Notes under the pieces: generated by a model
What the model saw: the letters and a program-made list of their open reading frames with translations, nothing else
The model's database searches: none
What the model was told of the DNA's origin: nothing
In this document: positions 47,472 to 55,120 of the stretch, in pieces
Numbering within the stretch: the first letter of the stretch is position 1
Layout of the letters: every line of letters begins with the position of its first letter
Translations under genes and position numbers: made by a program
NCBI RefSeq assembly: GCF_020091405.1
Contig: NZ_CP081903.1
Location: forward strand, 5,022,501 to 5,086,500
Direction: 5' to 3'
Length of the DNA: 64,000 nucleotides
Source of the DNA: Bacteroides cellulosilyticus
GTDB lineage: Bacteria > Bacteroidota > Bacteroidia > Bacteroidales > Bacteroidaceae

Positions 47472-47479
47472 TATCTTTG
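47472..47479 (+). promoter_or_regulatory. -7 box for the response regulator gene
   Basis: TATCTTTG, an exact TAnnTTTG match, 56 bp before the ATG at 47535. The regulator is therefore made from a primary-sigma promoter, not from a sigma-54 promoter. Confidence 0.6.
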
Positions 47480-47534
47480 CGCATCGGATATATTCATATT
47501 TGCAAAAAAGATTATCGGATAATAATAGCTTCGT

Positions 47535-48905
47535 ATGGAACAATTAGGAAAAATATTAATAGTAGATGATAATGAGGACGTACTTTTTGCCCTTAACCTT
47601 CTGCTGGAACCTTATGCGGAAAAAATAAAAGTAGCAGTAACCCCCGATCGTATCGAACATTTCATGACGACTTTCCAGCCGGACATTACCCTGCTGGATA
47701 TGAACTTCAGTCGCGACGCCATCAGTGGGCAGGAAGGCTTTGAAAGTCTGGAACAAATCTTGCGTATTGATCCTCAGGCAGTCGTTATTTTTATGACAGC
47801 ATATGCAGATACAGATAAAGCGGTACGGGCCATTAAAGCGGGTGCTACCGATTTCATCCCGAAACCGTGGGAAAAAGAAAAACTACTTGCTACACTCTCA
47901 TCCGGTATTAAATTACGCCGTTCCCGCTGTGAAGTTAGTCTGTTAAAAGAACAAGTGGAAGTACTTAGCGGTGCGGGAAGTAGTGTGGAAGAATCTATTA
48001 TTGGTGAATCTGCCGCGATGCAGGAAGTGTTTGCCACGATAGAGAAGCTGCGTGATACAGATGCTAACATTCTTGTACTTGGTGAAAATGGAACAGGAAA
48101 AGATGTGATAGCCCGTTTGTTATACCGTTGTTCGCCACGTTACGGACGGCCATTCGTTACAATTGATCTCGGCAGTATCCCGGAACAATTGTTTGAGAGT
48201 GAATTATTCGGCTATGAAAAAGGAGCATTTACTGATGCCCGGAAACCGAAAGCCGGACGGATGGAGGTGGCAACGGGAGGTACATTGTTTTTGGATGAAA
48301 TAGGAAATCTTTCACTGCCTATGCAAGCAAAACTGCTGACTGCTATTGAAAAACGACAGATCAGTCGTTTGGGTAGTACACAATCTGTATCCATCGACGT
48401 ACGCTTGATTTGTGCTACAAATGCGGATATCCGCCATCTGGTGGAAGAAGGGAATTTCCGGCAGGATTTACTTTATCGTATCAATACGATTGAACTACAT
48501 ATTCCTCCTTTGAGGGAACGGGGAAATGATATTATTCTTCTGGCAGATTATTTCTTGCAGCGTTATGCCCGGAAATATCAAAAGGAAATGCGGGGCTTGA
48601 CACGTGAAGCAAAAGCTAAATTGCTGCGTTATTCCTGGCCGGGAAATGTGCGTGAGTTACAGCATACGATGGAGCGTGCCGTGATTTTGGGTGACGGTTC
48701 ATTGCTTCGCCCCGATAATTTCTTGTTCCAGGCTTCCTCCCCCCGTCTTAAAAAAGAAGAAGAAGTACTTAATCTGGAACAATTGGAACGGCAAGCTGTA
48801 GAAAAGGCAATGCGGTTAAGCGAGGGGAATATGACACGTGCTGCGGAGTATTTGGGAATTACGCGCTTTGCATTGTATAGGAAGATTGAGAAATTGGGAT
48901 TATAA
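47535..48905 (+). CDS. NtrC-family sigma-54-dependent response regulator
   Basis: 456 residues. Receiver domain about 1-125 with Asp55 as phosphorylation site (ITLLDMN) and the acidic pair D11/D12; AAA+ domain about 150-390 with Walker A GENGTGKDV, the sigma-54 contact loop GAFTDA (the usual GAFTGA with G to D), Walker B GTLFLDEIG and sensor motif RLICATN; Fis-type helix-turn-helix at the end (MTRAAEYLGITRFALYRKIEKLGL). It activates sigma-54 promoters, almost certainly the two found in this window. It is followed by its kinase. Confidence 0.95.
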   Translation: MEQLGKILIVDDNEDVLFALNLLLEPYAEKIKVAVTPDRIEHFMTTFQPDITLLDMNFSRDAISGQEGFESLEQILRIDPQAVVIFMTAYADTDKAVRAIKAGATDFIPKPWEKEKLLATLSSGIKLRRSRCEVSLLKEQVEVLSGAGSSVEESIIGESAAMQEVFATIEKLRDTDANILVLGENGTGKDVIARLLYRCSPRYGRPFVTIDLGSIPEQLFESELFGYEKGAFTDARKPKAGRMEVATGGTLFLDEIGNLSLPMQAKLLTAIEKRQISRLGSTQSVSIDVRLICATNADIRHLVEEGNFRQDLLYRINTIELHIPPLRERGNDIILLADYFLQRYARKYQKEMRGLTREAKAKLLRYSWPGNVRELQHTMERAVILGDGSLLRPDNFLFQASSPRLKKEEEVLNLEQLERQAVEKAMRLSEGNMTRAAEYLGITRFALYRKIEKLGL

Positions 48906-48918
48906 ATTAAGAAGTAAT

Positions 48919-50223
48919 ATGAAGCAGTATTCCTTGGTTGTTATCTTGCATATCTGTCTGCTGGCAATACTTTCTGTTGGCGTTTATGTGTTATATTGTG
49001 CTGATTTATGGTTTAGCATGCTTATAACATTCCTGTTTCTTCTGGGAACAGGAATACACCTTTATTATATACAGATGAAGCAATTGCAGATGATGCGTCG
49101 CCTGACGGACAGTTTGCGTTATAATGACATGACACAGGCTTTCCGTCCGCCTTATAAAAATAAACTGATGACAGAAATGTCTGTAGAGCTATCTGAAACC
49201 TTGCAGGCATTTCGTGCCCGCCTGTTGGAAGAAGAAATAAAACATCAGTATTACGAAAGTCTGCTGAACAAGGTAGATACTGCTGTATTAGTGACTGATA
49301 TGTCCGGACGTATTGAGTGGCTGAATCGTGCTGCCACTGCCCAGTTAGGGCAAGATCCGCAATTGCCGGCCGAACTTTTGAGCCTTCCTTCCGGTGAAAC
49401 GCAGGTCATACGTATTCATCGAAATGGAACCACTTTAGAAATGGCAGTAGCTACCACTCTCTTTGTAGCCCGTGGCATGGAGAGGCGCCTTATCAGTTTG
49501 AAGAATATCCATTCTGTACTGGAACGGAATGAGATGGAAGCCTGGCAAAAGCTGATACGTGTACTCACTCATGAAATTATGAACTCCATTACTCCTATCA
49601 TTTCCCTCTCTGAAACACTTAGTGAGCGCGGAGTACCCGTTACATTAAAAGATGCAGCGGGCGAAAAAGAATATGCTGTAATGCTACAAGCTATGCAAAC
49701 CATTCATCGACGTAGTAAGGGACTATTAGGTTTTGTAGAAAACTATCGTCGTCTTACCCGTCTTCCCGCTCCTGTCTGTGCTAGTGTGCCGGTTCGGGAA
49801 CTGTTCACCGATTTACAGAAACTTTTTCCTGATGAAACTATTCATTTCGAGCTTCCACCTTCGGAGAAAACACTGGATGTGGATCGTGCTCAGATAGAAC
49901 AAGTGCTTATTAATCTGTTGAAAAATGCTCGTGAAGCATCTGCCCGCCGCGAAACGCCCAAGATTGAGGTTAAAGCTGTTTTTGCACCGAAAGTGACTTC
50001 TTCTCTTACTGCATGGCGTTGTACTATTACTGTTCGGGATAATGGTGAAGGTATCTTACCTGAAGTGCAGGATAAAATATTTGTTCCGTTCTTCACAACG
50101 AAAACTGCCGGTTCGGGTATCGGACTCAGTCTTTGCAAGCAGATCATGAATCAGCATGGAGGAAATATTACCGTTTATTCGGAACCGGGAAAAGGGAGTT
50201 GCTTTACTTTACAATTCTGTTAG
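48919..50223 (+). CDS. Sensor histidine kinase
   Basis: 434 residues from MKQYSLVVIL, 13 bp after the regulator; the longer open frame upstream overlaps it and is rejected. Two N-terminal membrane segments (about 5-25 and 30-50), a PAS-like domain (about 115-200), HisKA with His218 (VLTHEIMNSITP), and HATPase with N-box LINLLKNAREAS and G-boxes DNGEGI and GSGIGLSLCK. There is almost no periplasmic domain, so the signal is likely sensed in the membrane or the cytosol. Cognate kinase of the NtrC-type regulator. Confidence 0.93.
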   Translation: MKQYSLVVILHICLLAILSVGVYVLYCADLWFSMLITFLFLLGTGIHLYYIQMKQLQMMRRLTDSLRYNDMTQAFRPPYKNKLMTEMSVELSETLQAFRARLLEEEIKHQYYESLLNKVDTAVLVTDMSGRIEWLNRAATAQLGQDPQLPAELLSLPSGETQVIRIHRNGTTLEMAVATTLFVARGMERRLISLKNIHSVLERNEMEAWQKLIRVLTHEIMNSITPIISLSETLSERGVPVTLKDAAGEKEYAVMLQAMQTIHRRSKGLLGFVENYRRLTRLPAPVCASVPVRELFTDLQKLFPDETIHFELPPSEKTLDVDRAQIEQVLINLLKNAREASARRETPKIEVKAVFAPKVTSSLTAWRCTITVRDNGEGILPEVQDKIFVPFFTTKTAGSGIGLSLCKQIMNQHGGNITVYSEPGKGSCFTLQFC

Positions 50224-50344
50224 ATAAATACTGCACCTGCAAAAGGTTGTTCTGTGTCTATTAAAAAATATAAATATTATATAATCATAAAATTTCCGTG
50301 TCGATATTTTATTGCTTTTAACAGCTACTAATTTTCCCATTATT

Positions 50345-50352
50345 TATTTTTG
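50345..50352 (+). promoter_or_regulatory. -7 box for the NEW3/ABC-2 operon
   Basis: TATTTTTG fits TAnnTTTG, 49 bp before the ATG at 50401. The 177-bp gap after the kinase contains no other visible site. Confidence 0.45.
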
Positions 50353-50400
50353 CAGCCACATAAATCGATAACTCATATTTAATTAACCATAAAATTCTAT

Positions 50401-51549
50401 ATGATTATGCGAACTAATTATTTGCTGCTATTAACCATTTTATTGGGTTTAATACCCGTGAATTACACACACGCCTCTGACTCAATTCCAAGCGTGTTTC
50501 TTTATTCTCCTTATACAAAGATTTCTGTTTCTCCGGGAACGAGTATTGATTACAAAATTGATTTAATCAATAATTCGGATATTCCGGTCAATGTAGATCT
50601 GTCTGTTACAGGATTACCTGCAAGTTGGAAACGTGAATTGAAATCCGGTGGTTGGAATATTAACAAATTAGCTGTCCTGCCTAGTGAAAAGAAAGACTTT
50701 AACCTGAAATTGGAAGTCCCATTAAAAATAAACAAGGGTAGCTACAATTTTGTTGTATCTGCTGGAGACTGTCAACTTCCTTTAACTGTCATCGTAGCTC
50801 AGCAAGGTACTTATCAGACTGAATTTACTACTGATCAGCCCAATATGCAGGGCAACTCAAAATCGACATTTACTTTTAATGCCGTACTGAAGAATCAGAC
50901 GGCTGATCAGCAGTTATATGCATTGATGTCTAATGCGCCCAGAGGATGGAATGTTATTTTTAAACCTAATTATAAGCAGGCAACTTCCGCACAAGTAGAA
51001 GCGAATGCCAGCCAGAATGTGTCGATAGACGTCACTCCGCCGGCTAATGTTGAAGCAGGGAATTATAAGATTTCAGTACGTGCAGTAGCCGGTAATACTT
51101 CTGCTGATCTGGATCTGGAAGTGGTGGTTACCGGTACATATCAAATGGAACTGACTACTCCACGGGGATTGTTGAGTACTGAAATAACTGCCGGAGATGT
51201 GAAGCGTCTGGAGTTGGTTGTCAGAAACACAGGTTCCTCTTTATTAAAGGATATTCAACTCTCATCCGGTAAGCCAAAAGATTGGGAAGTATCTTTTGAA
51301 CCTGCCAAAATAGAAATATTAAAAGCCGGAGAAACATCTACTGTTACAGCTATAATGAAAGCTTCGAAAAAAGCTTTGCCAGGCGACTATGTAGCAACAA
51401 TGGAAGCCAGAACCCCCGAAGTAAATGCAACCGCACAATTCAGAATTGCAGTAAAAACACCAATGCTTTGGGGTTGGGTAGGAATATTAGTCATCGTTGT
51501 AGCTGTGGGAGGTGTCTATTACCTATTCCGAAAATATGGAAGGAGGTAA
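50401..51549 (+). CDS. NEW3-domain exported protein of an ABC-2 transporter operon
   Basis: 382 residues with signal peptide, about three beta-sandwich repeats of the NEW3/COG1470 kind (each with an NxSD/NTGSS-like Asn strand, for example INNSDIPVNVDLSVTGLPASW and VRNTGSSLLKDIQLSSGKPKDW), and a C-terminal membrane anchor (WVGILVIVVAVGGVYYLFRKYGRR). It probably sits outside the cytoplasmic membrane and works with the transporter encoded after it. The substrate is unknown. The stop is 2 bp before the ATPase start, with a GGAGG ribosome site. Confidence 0.8.
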   Translation: MIMRTNYLLLLTILLGLIPVNYTHASDSIPSVFLYSPYTKISVSPGTSIDYKIDLINNSDIPVNVDLSVTGLPASWKRELKSGGWNINKLAVLPSEKKDFNLKLEVPLKINKGSYNFVVSAGDCQLPLTVIVAQQGTYQTEFTTDQPNMQGNSKSTFTFNAVLKNQTADQQLYALMSNAPRGWNVIFKPNYKQATSAQVEANASQNVSIDVTPPANVEAGNYKISVRAVAGNTSADLDLEVVVTGTYQMELTTPRGLLSTEITAGDVKRLELVVRNTGSSLLKDIQLSSGKPKDWEVSFEPAKIEILKAGETSTVTAIMKASKKALPGDYVATMEARTPEVNATAQFRIAVKTPMLWGWVGILVIVVAVGGVYYLFRKYGRR

Positions 51550-51551
51550 TT

Positions 51552-52301
51552 ATGGGCGAACAAGTGATTGTACTTACCGATTTAACCAAAAAATACGGTA
51601 ATTTCACTGCTGTAGACCATATTAGCCTGTCAATCTGCAAAGGAGAGATTTTCGGATTATTGGGTCCGAATGGTGCGGGAAAATCCACAACTATCCTGAT
51701 GATGCTGGGGTTGACAGAACCAACTTCCGGTAAAGTGGAAATTTGCGGAATAGACTCCACTACAAATCCTATTGAAGTCAAGAGGAAAATTGGTTATCTT
51801 CCTGAAGATTTAGGCTTTTACGATGATATGACCGGGTTGGAAAATCTCATCTATACAGCACTTCTGAACGGCTTTTCAAGGAAAGAGGCTGAAGAGAAAG
51901 CAAAGGAACTTATGCACCGGGTTGGACTTGCCGAACAGGTGAATAAAAAAACCGGAAAGTATTCCCGCGGTATGAGGCAACGTTTGGGTTTAGCGGATGT
52001 ATTGATAAAGAATCCGGAAATCATTATTCTGGACGAGCCGACATCCGGTATCGATCCTGCCGGAATCCAGGAATTTATAGAATTGATTCGTAATTTGAGT
52101 AGGGTACATTCCCTTACCGTATTGTTTTCCTCACATAATCTGGATCAGGTACAGAAAGCTTGTGATCGTGTGGGCTTATTTAATCACGGAGAATTACTGG
52201 CTCAGCTTGATCTTAGAGAAATGGAAGGTAAACAAGTGGAACTTATTGATATCTACAATAATTATATAAAGGAAGGAGGTGAGAAGTATGAACGGAATTG
52301 A
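51552..52301 (+). CDS. ABC transporter ATP-binding protein
   Basis: 249 residues from MGEQVIVLTDLTKKYG, preceded by a GGAGG ribosome site. Walker A GPNGAGKST, signature YSRGMRQRLGLADVLI, Walker B IIILDEPTSGIDP and H-loop SSHNLD are intact. The nearest types are the NosF/CcmA-like ATPases of ABC-2 transporters. It overlaps the permease start (52288), so the pair is translationally coupled. Confidence 0.93.
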   Translation: MGEQVIVLTDLTKKYGNFTAVDHISLSICKGEIFGLLGPNGAGKSTTILMMLGLTEPTSGKVEICGIDSTTNPIEVKRKIGYLPEDLGFYDDMTGLENLIYTALLNGFSRKEAEEKAKELMHRVGLAEQVNKKTGKYSRGMRQRLGLADVLIKNPEIIILDEPTSGIDPAGIQEFIELIRNLSRVHSLTVLFSSHNLDQVQKACDRVGLFNHGELLAQLDLREMEGKQVELIDIYNNYIKEGGEKYERN

Positions 52302-53244
52302 GCAGCCTTTCTGGGTTATTGTGAATAAAGAGATCCGGGATCATGTGCGTAGTTGGCGCTTTATTATTTTACTTGCCATTATCACGCTCACTTGCTTGGG
52401 AGCCTTGTATACATCACTCACCAGTATGCATGAGGCTGTCAAATCAGGTGATGTGGAAGATACTTTTTTCTTCTTGAAATTGTTTACCGTATCCGATGGT
52501 ACATTGCCTTCTTTTGTTTTGTTCATCAACTTTTTAGGGCCGCTGTTAGGTATTGCCTTAGGATTTGATGCCATGAATTCGGAACTGAACAAAGGGACAT
52601 TATGCCGTATATTATCACAACCGATACACCGTGATTGTATAATCAATGCCAAATTTGTTGCTGCACTGATTGTGATTACAATTATGCTGTTTGTATTAGG
52701 TTTTTTGGTAATGGGAGCTGGGCTGATAGCCATCGGTATTCCACCTACACCGGAAGAATTTGCCCGTATCATTTCCTTTTTGATCCTAAGTGTTTTCTAT
52801 GTAGGTCTTTGGTTGAATACGGCGATACTGTTCTCGCTCTGCTTCCGGCAGACGGCTACTTCAGCTTTGGCTTCTCTGGCGATATGGTTGTTTTTCAGCG
52901 TATTTTATACGATGATTGTCAATTGGATTGCTAAGATGTTCATGCCTTCTGATATGATGTCGCCTTATTATGTTGTCGGTTATCAAAAAATAGTTTGGGG
53001 CATAATGTCATTGAATCCGTGCGAATTATTCAATCAGGCAACTTCTGTATTGCTGATGCCATCACTTCGAAGCTTGGGACCGTTAATGATGGAGCAGGTT
53101 CAAGGGGCAATACCTAGCCCTCTCCCATTGGGACAGAGTTTACTGGTTATATGGCCACAGCTAACAGGATTGATTGCAGTTACAATTCTCTGTTTTGCAC
53201 TCTCTTATATCATATTTATGCGTAGAGAAATACGTTCAAGGTAA
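52288..53244 (+). CDS. ABC-2 type transporter permease
   Basis: 318 residues from MNGIEQPF, preceded by AGGAGG. About six membrane segments, with FDAMNSELNKGTLCRILSQPI between the second and third, as in ABC-2 permeases of the NosY family (PF12679-like). It should act with the upstream ATPase and the NEW3 protein. Substrate unknown. Confidence 0.87.
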   Translation: MNGIEQPFWVIVNKEIRDHVRSWRFIILLAIITLTCLGALYTSLTSMHEAVKSGDVEDTFFFLKLFTVSDGTLPSFVLFINFLGPLLGIALGFDAMNSELNKGTLCRILSQPIHRDCIINAKFVAALIVITIMLFVLGFLVMGAGLIAIGIPPTPEEFARIISFLILSVFYVGLWLNTAILFSLCFRQTATSALASLAIWLFFSVFYTMIVNWIAKMFMPSDMMSPYYVVGYQKIVWGIMSLNPCELFNQATSVLLMPSLRSLGPLMMEQVQGAIPSPLPLGQSLLVIWPQLTGLIAVTILCFALSYIIFMRREIRSR

Positions 53245-53266
53245 ATTGATTGGTTGGGTTAAGAAG

Positions 53267-53309
53267 AAATCCCTGACGATATTTAATACTTTAAAGTCGT
53301 CAGGGATTT
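53267..53309. terminator. Hairpin between convergent genes
   Basis: AAATCCCTGACGA (53267-53279) pairs perfectly with TCGTCAGGGATTT (53297-53309). The tail is weakly U-rich. It lies between the ABC-2 permease (stop 53244) and the lipocalin-like gene (stop 53327) and may end transcription from both sides. Confidence 0.6.
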
Positions 53310-53326
53310 ATATATTGCAGTTTGTA

Positions 53327-53686
53327 TTATTTCTGCCTTACATACTCAAGAGTATATCCATAATTGGAACTTAACACTAAAGAATCCGGCGTTAGCTTAT
53401 CAATCTTCAGTGTATCCACACCTTCAATCTCTATTCCATTACCGATACTTTTTACTGTCAGATAAAGCTGGTCACCTTGTTGTTCCCATTCTTTGTATAT
53501 CAAAGTGTGCATATTAATGGAAGATGCTTCTCCATTCTCTTCCAGTTTGATTCCTTGCACTTCTCCAGGTTGTCCGTTAATGGGCATTACCCAAGAACCT
53601 ACCACTGTGACAGGAGTTTTTGTTCCACCGCCACAAGCGGCAAATATGACTGCCATGACAGCCATGCTGAAAATTTGTTTTTTCAT
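53327..53686 (-). CDS. Lipocalin-like small lipoprotein
   Basis: 119 residues with signal sequence and lipobox (IFAAC), then a beta-rich domain beginning VVGSWVMPING and ending VLSSNYGYTLEYVRQK. The GxW start is that of lipocalin-like Bacteroides lipoproteins. Function unknown. Confidence 0.75.
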   Translation of the reverse strand: MKKQIFSMAVMAVIFAACGGGTKTPVTVVGSWVMPINGQPGEVQGIKLEENGEASSINMHTLIYKEWEQQGDQLYLTVKSIGNGIEIEGVDTLKIDKLTPDSLVLSSNYGYTLEYVRQK

Positions 53687-53844
53687 GATGTCTTTTATTT
53701 TATAGTGTAACGTTGAGATGTACTAATTGTTTGCGGGGATAAAGTTAAACGAAATATATTGTTTTGCCAGATATTATTTCATCTTTTTATTCTGTTAGCT
53801 AGTAGGATGCCATTCACAAGTTGGAGGCATATCAACTATATACC

Positions 53845-53937
53845 AACTCCGTACCAAGTCCGTATCTGCTCCGTAGTATCTCCGTACTCTATAGATACGG
53901 ACCTGATACGGAGTTGATACGGACTTGGTACGGAGTT
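53845..53937. repeat. Inverted repeat with 22-bp perfect arms and 11-bp internal units
   Basis: Arms 53845-53866 and 53916-53937 are exact reverse complements. The left half is four 11-bp degenerate units of the type nnnTCCGTAnn, the right half the same unit inverted (TACGGA). The rest of the 397-bp gap between the lipoprotein and tRNA-Pro holds the tRNA promoter and otherwise AT-rich sequence. Confidence 0.85.
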
Positions 53938-54026
53938 AGCACGGAGCAACTACGAGTAACACTATTGTTTTACAGGCTTTTAGAACTTATGGAAAATATT
54001 TTTTTTCTAAAAAAACTTCATATTTC

Positions 54027-54057
54027 TTTGTTTATTACAAAATAGTTTCTACCTTTG
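54027..54057 (+). promoter_or_regulatory. Promoter of tRNA-Pro
   Basis: TTTG at 54027-54030, 19-bp spacer, TACCTTTG at 54050-54057: a full match to the Bacteroides -33/-7 promoter. The tRNA begins 27 bp after the -7 box. Confidence 0.8.
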
Positions 54058-54083
54058 CACTCGCTTTTAAGAAATAAGGCACT

Positions 54084-54158
54084 CGGGGTGTAGCGCAGTC
54101 CGGTTAGCGCACCTGCTTTGGGAGCAGGGGGTCGTGGGTTCGAATCCCGCTACCCCGA
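54084..54158 (+). tRNA. tRNA-Pro (TGG)
   Basis: Full cloverleaf. Acceptor CGGGGTG pairs with TACCCCG; anticodon stem CCTGC/GCAGG holds the loop TTTGGGA with anticodon TGG; T-loop GTTCGAATC is standard. CCA is not encoded. Confidence 0.95.
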
Positions 54159-54160
54159 CT

Positions 54161-54197
54161 AAAAAAAGGTTTAACTTGATAGTTAAACCTTTTTTTA
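54161..54197 (+). terminator. Terminator after tRNA-Pro
   Basis: AAAAAAAGGTTTAACT pairs with AGTTAAACCTTTTTTT around a TGAT loop, followed by AGT. Being symmetrical, it can also end the convergent trmN6 transcript. Confidence 0.85.
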
Positions 54198-54239
54198 GTA
54201 TAAAGGAATTTGCTTCCTATACTAGCATTTGCTATCAAA

Positions 54240-54947
54240 CTACATTTTTAAATAAAAATCTTTTGTTAGTGCAATATATTCCGGTGTAAATTGATGGTGT
54301 TCCACTTCAATACATAAAGTCTCTTCTATACACTCTTGTTCTTCGTGGCTGAATGAAATAAGTACTCTTCGGCTTGGTTTACCCGGTTTGGTGAAGACAT
54401 GAAGACGGCGCGAAGGGTACAACATGTATTTCCAGGCTGTGTCAATTACCAACTTTTCTGCTTCGGTAGGAATGATGATACATACCCTCCCTTGCTTTTC
54501 AAGGAGATGTGTCGAGCGTCGAAAAAGTAACTCATAATTTAGTTCACAGGTATGACGTGCCATATTGCGTTGCTTGTCAGGGCAGTTCAATGCATCAACA
54601 AAATATGGTGGATTAGAAACTATCAGATTATATTTACTTTCGGTCTGAAATAGACTGAAATCGTTACAGATAACTTGTATTCGTTTTATCCACGGAGAAC
54701 GGGCTACATTCATCTTAGCCTGAGCTGCCGCAGCTTCATCTATTTCTATAGCCGTGATTTGCGACAATGGATATCGCTGTGCTAACATTATCGCTATCAA
54801 TCCAGTGCCAGTTCCTATATCGAGGATTTTTTGCGAGCTTTCTGTCTCTGCCCAGGCACCTAGCAGCACTCCATCTGTACCTACTTTCATGGCACATTTA
54901 TCGTGCCATATAGTAAATTGTTTAAACTGAAAATAAGGATTTGGCAT
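54240..54947 (-). CDS. trmN6: tRNA1(Val) (adenine(37)-N6)-methyltransferase
   Basis: 235 residues, class I SAM methyltransferase. VLDIGTGTGLIAIM-like SAM loop (residues 42-52, KILDIGTGTGLIA) and the NPPYF catalytic motif are visible; MPNPYFQFKQFTIWHDKCAMKVGTDG at the N-terminus is typical of YfiC/TrmN6. It modifies A37 of tRNA1(Val). A TATTTTTG box on the minus strand lies at 54970-54977. Confidence 0.85.
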   Translation of the reverse strand: MPNPYFQFKQFTIWHDKCAMKVGTDGVLLGAWAETESSQKILDIGTGTGLIAIMLAQRYPLSQITAIEIDEAAAAQAKMNVARSPWIKRIQVICNDFSLFQTESKYNLIVSNPPYFVDALNCPDKQRNMARHTCELNYELLFRRSTHLLEKQGRVCIIIPTEAEKLVIDTAWKYMLYPSRRLHVFTKPGKPSRRVLISFSHEEQECIEETLCIEVEHHQFTPEYIALTKDFYLKM

Positions 54948-54969
54948 AGATTGTAGTTGTTAATAGAGA

Positions 54970-54977
54970 GCAAAAAT
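54970..54977 (-). promoter_or_regulatory. -7 box for trmN6
   Basis: TATTTTTG on the minus strand fits TAnnTTTG, 22 bp before the start at 54947. Confidence 0.45.
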
Positions 54978-55062
54978 AGACAAAGTCGGGAATATTACGA
55001 CAAATTTGGCACCGTTTTTGTCTTTTTATAGAAAAGGTGCTTTATATTAATGAAGAATAGAT

Positions 55063-55070
55063 TAACTTTG
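55063..55070 (+). promoter_or_regulatory. -7 box for lon
   Basis: TAACTTTG, an exact TAnnTTTG match, 50 bp before the lon ATG. No heat-shock-type element was noticed. Confidence 0.55.
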
Positions 55071-55120
55071 CAGGCGCTTTGTAAGCCCTGTCAGTATGAC
55101 ATAAACTTAAAAAGAACGAA

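Noticed and set aside
53845..53937. CRISPR-like array in the 11-bp repeats
   Set aside because: Units are too short, have no spacers, and the repeats are inverted with respect to each other; no cas genes in the window.
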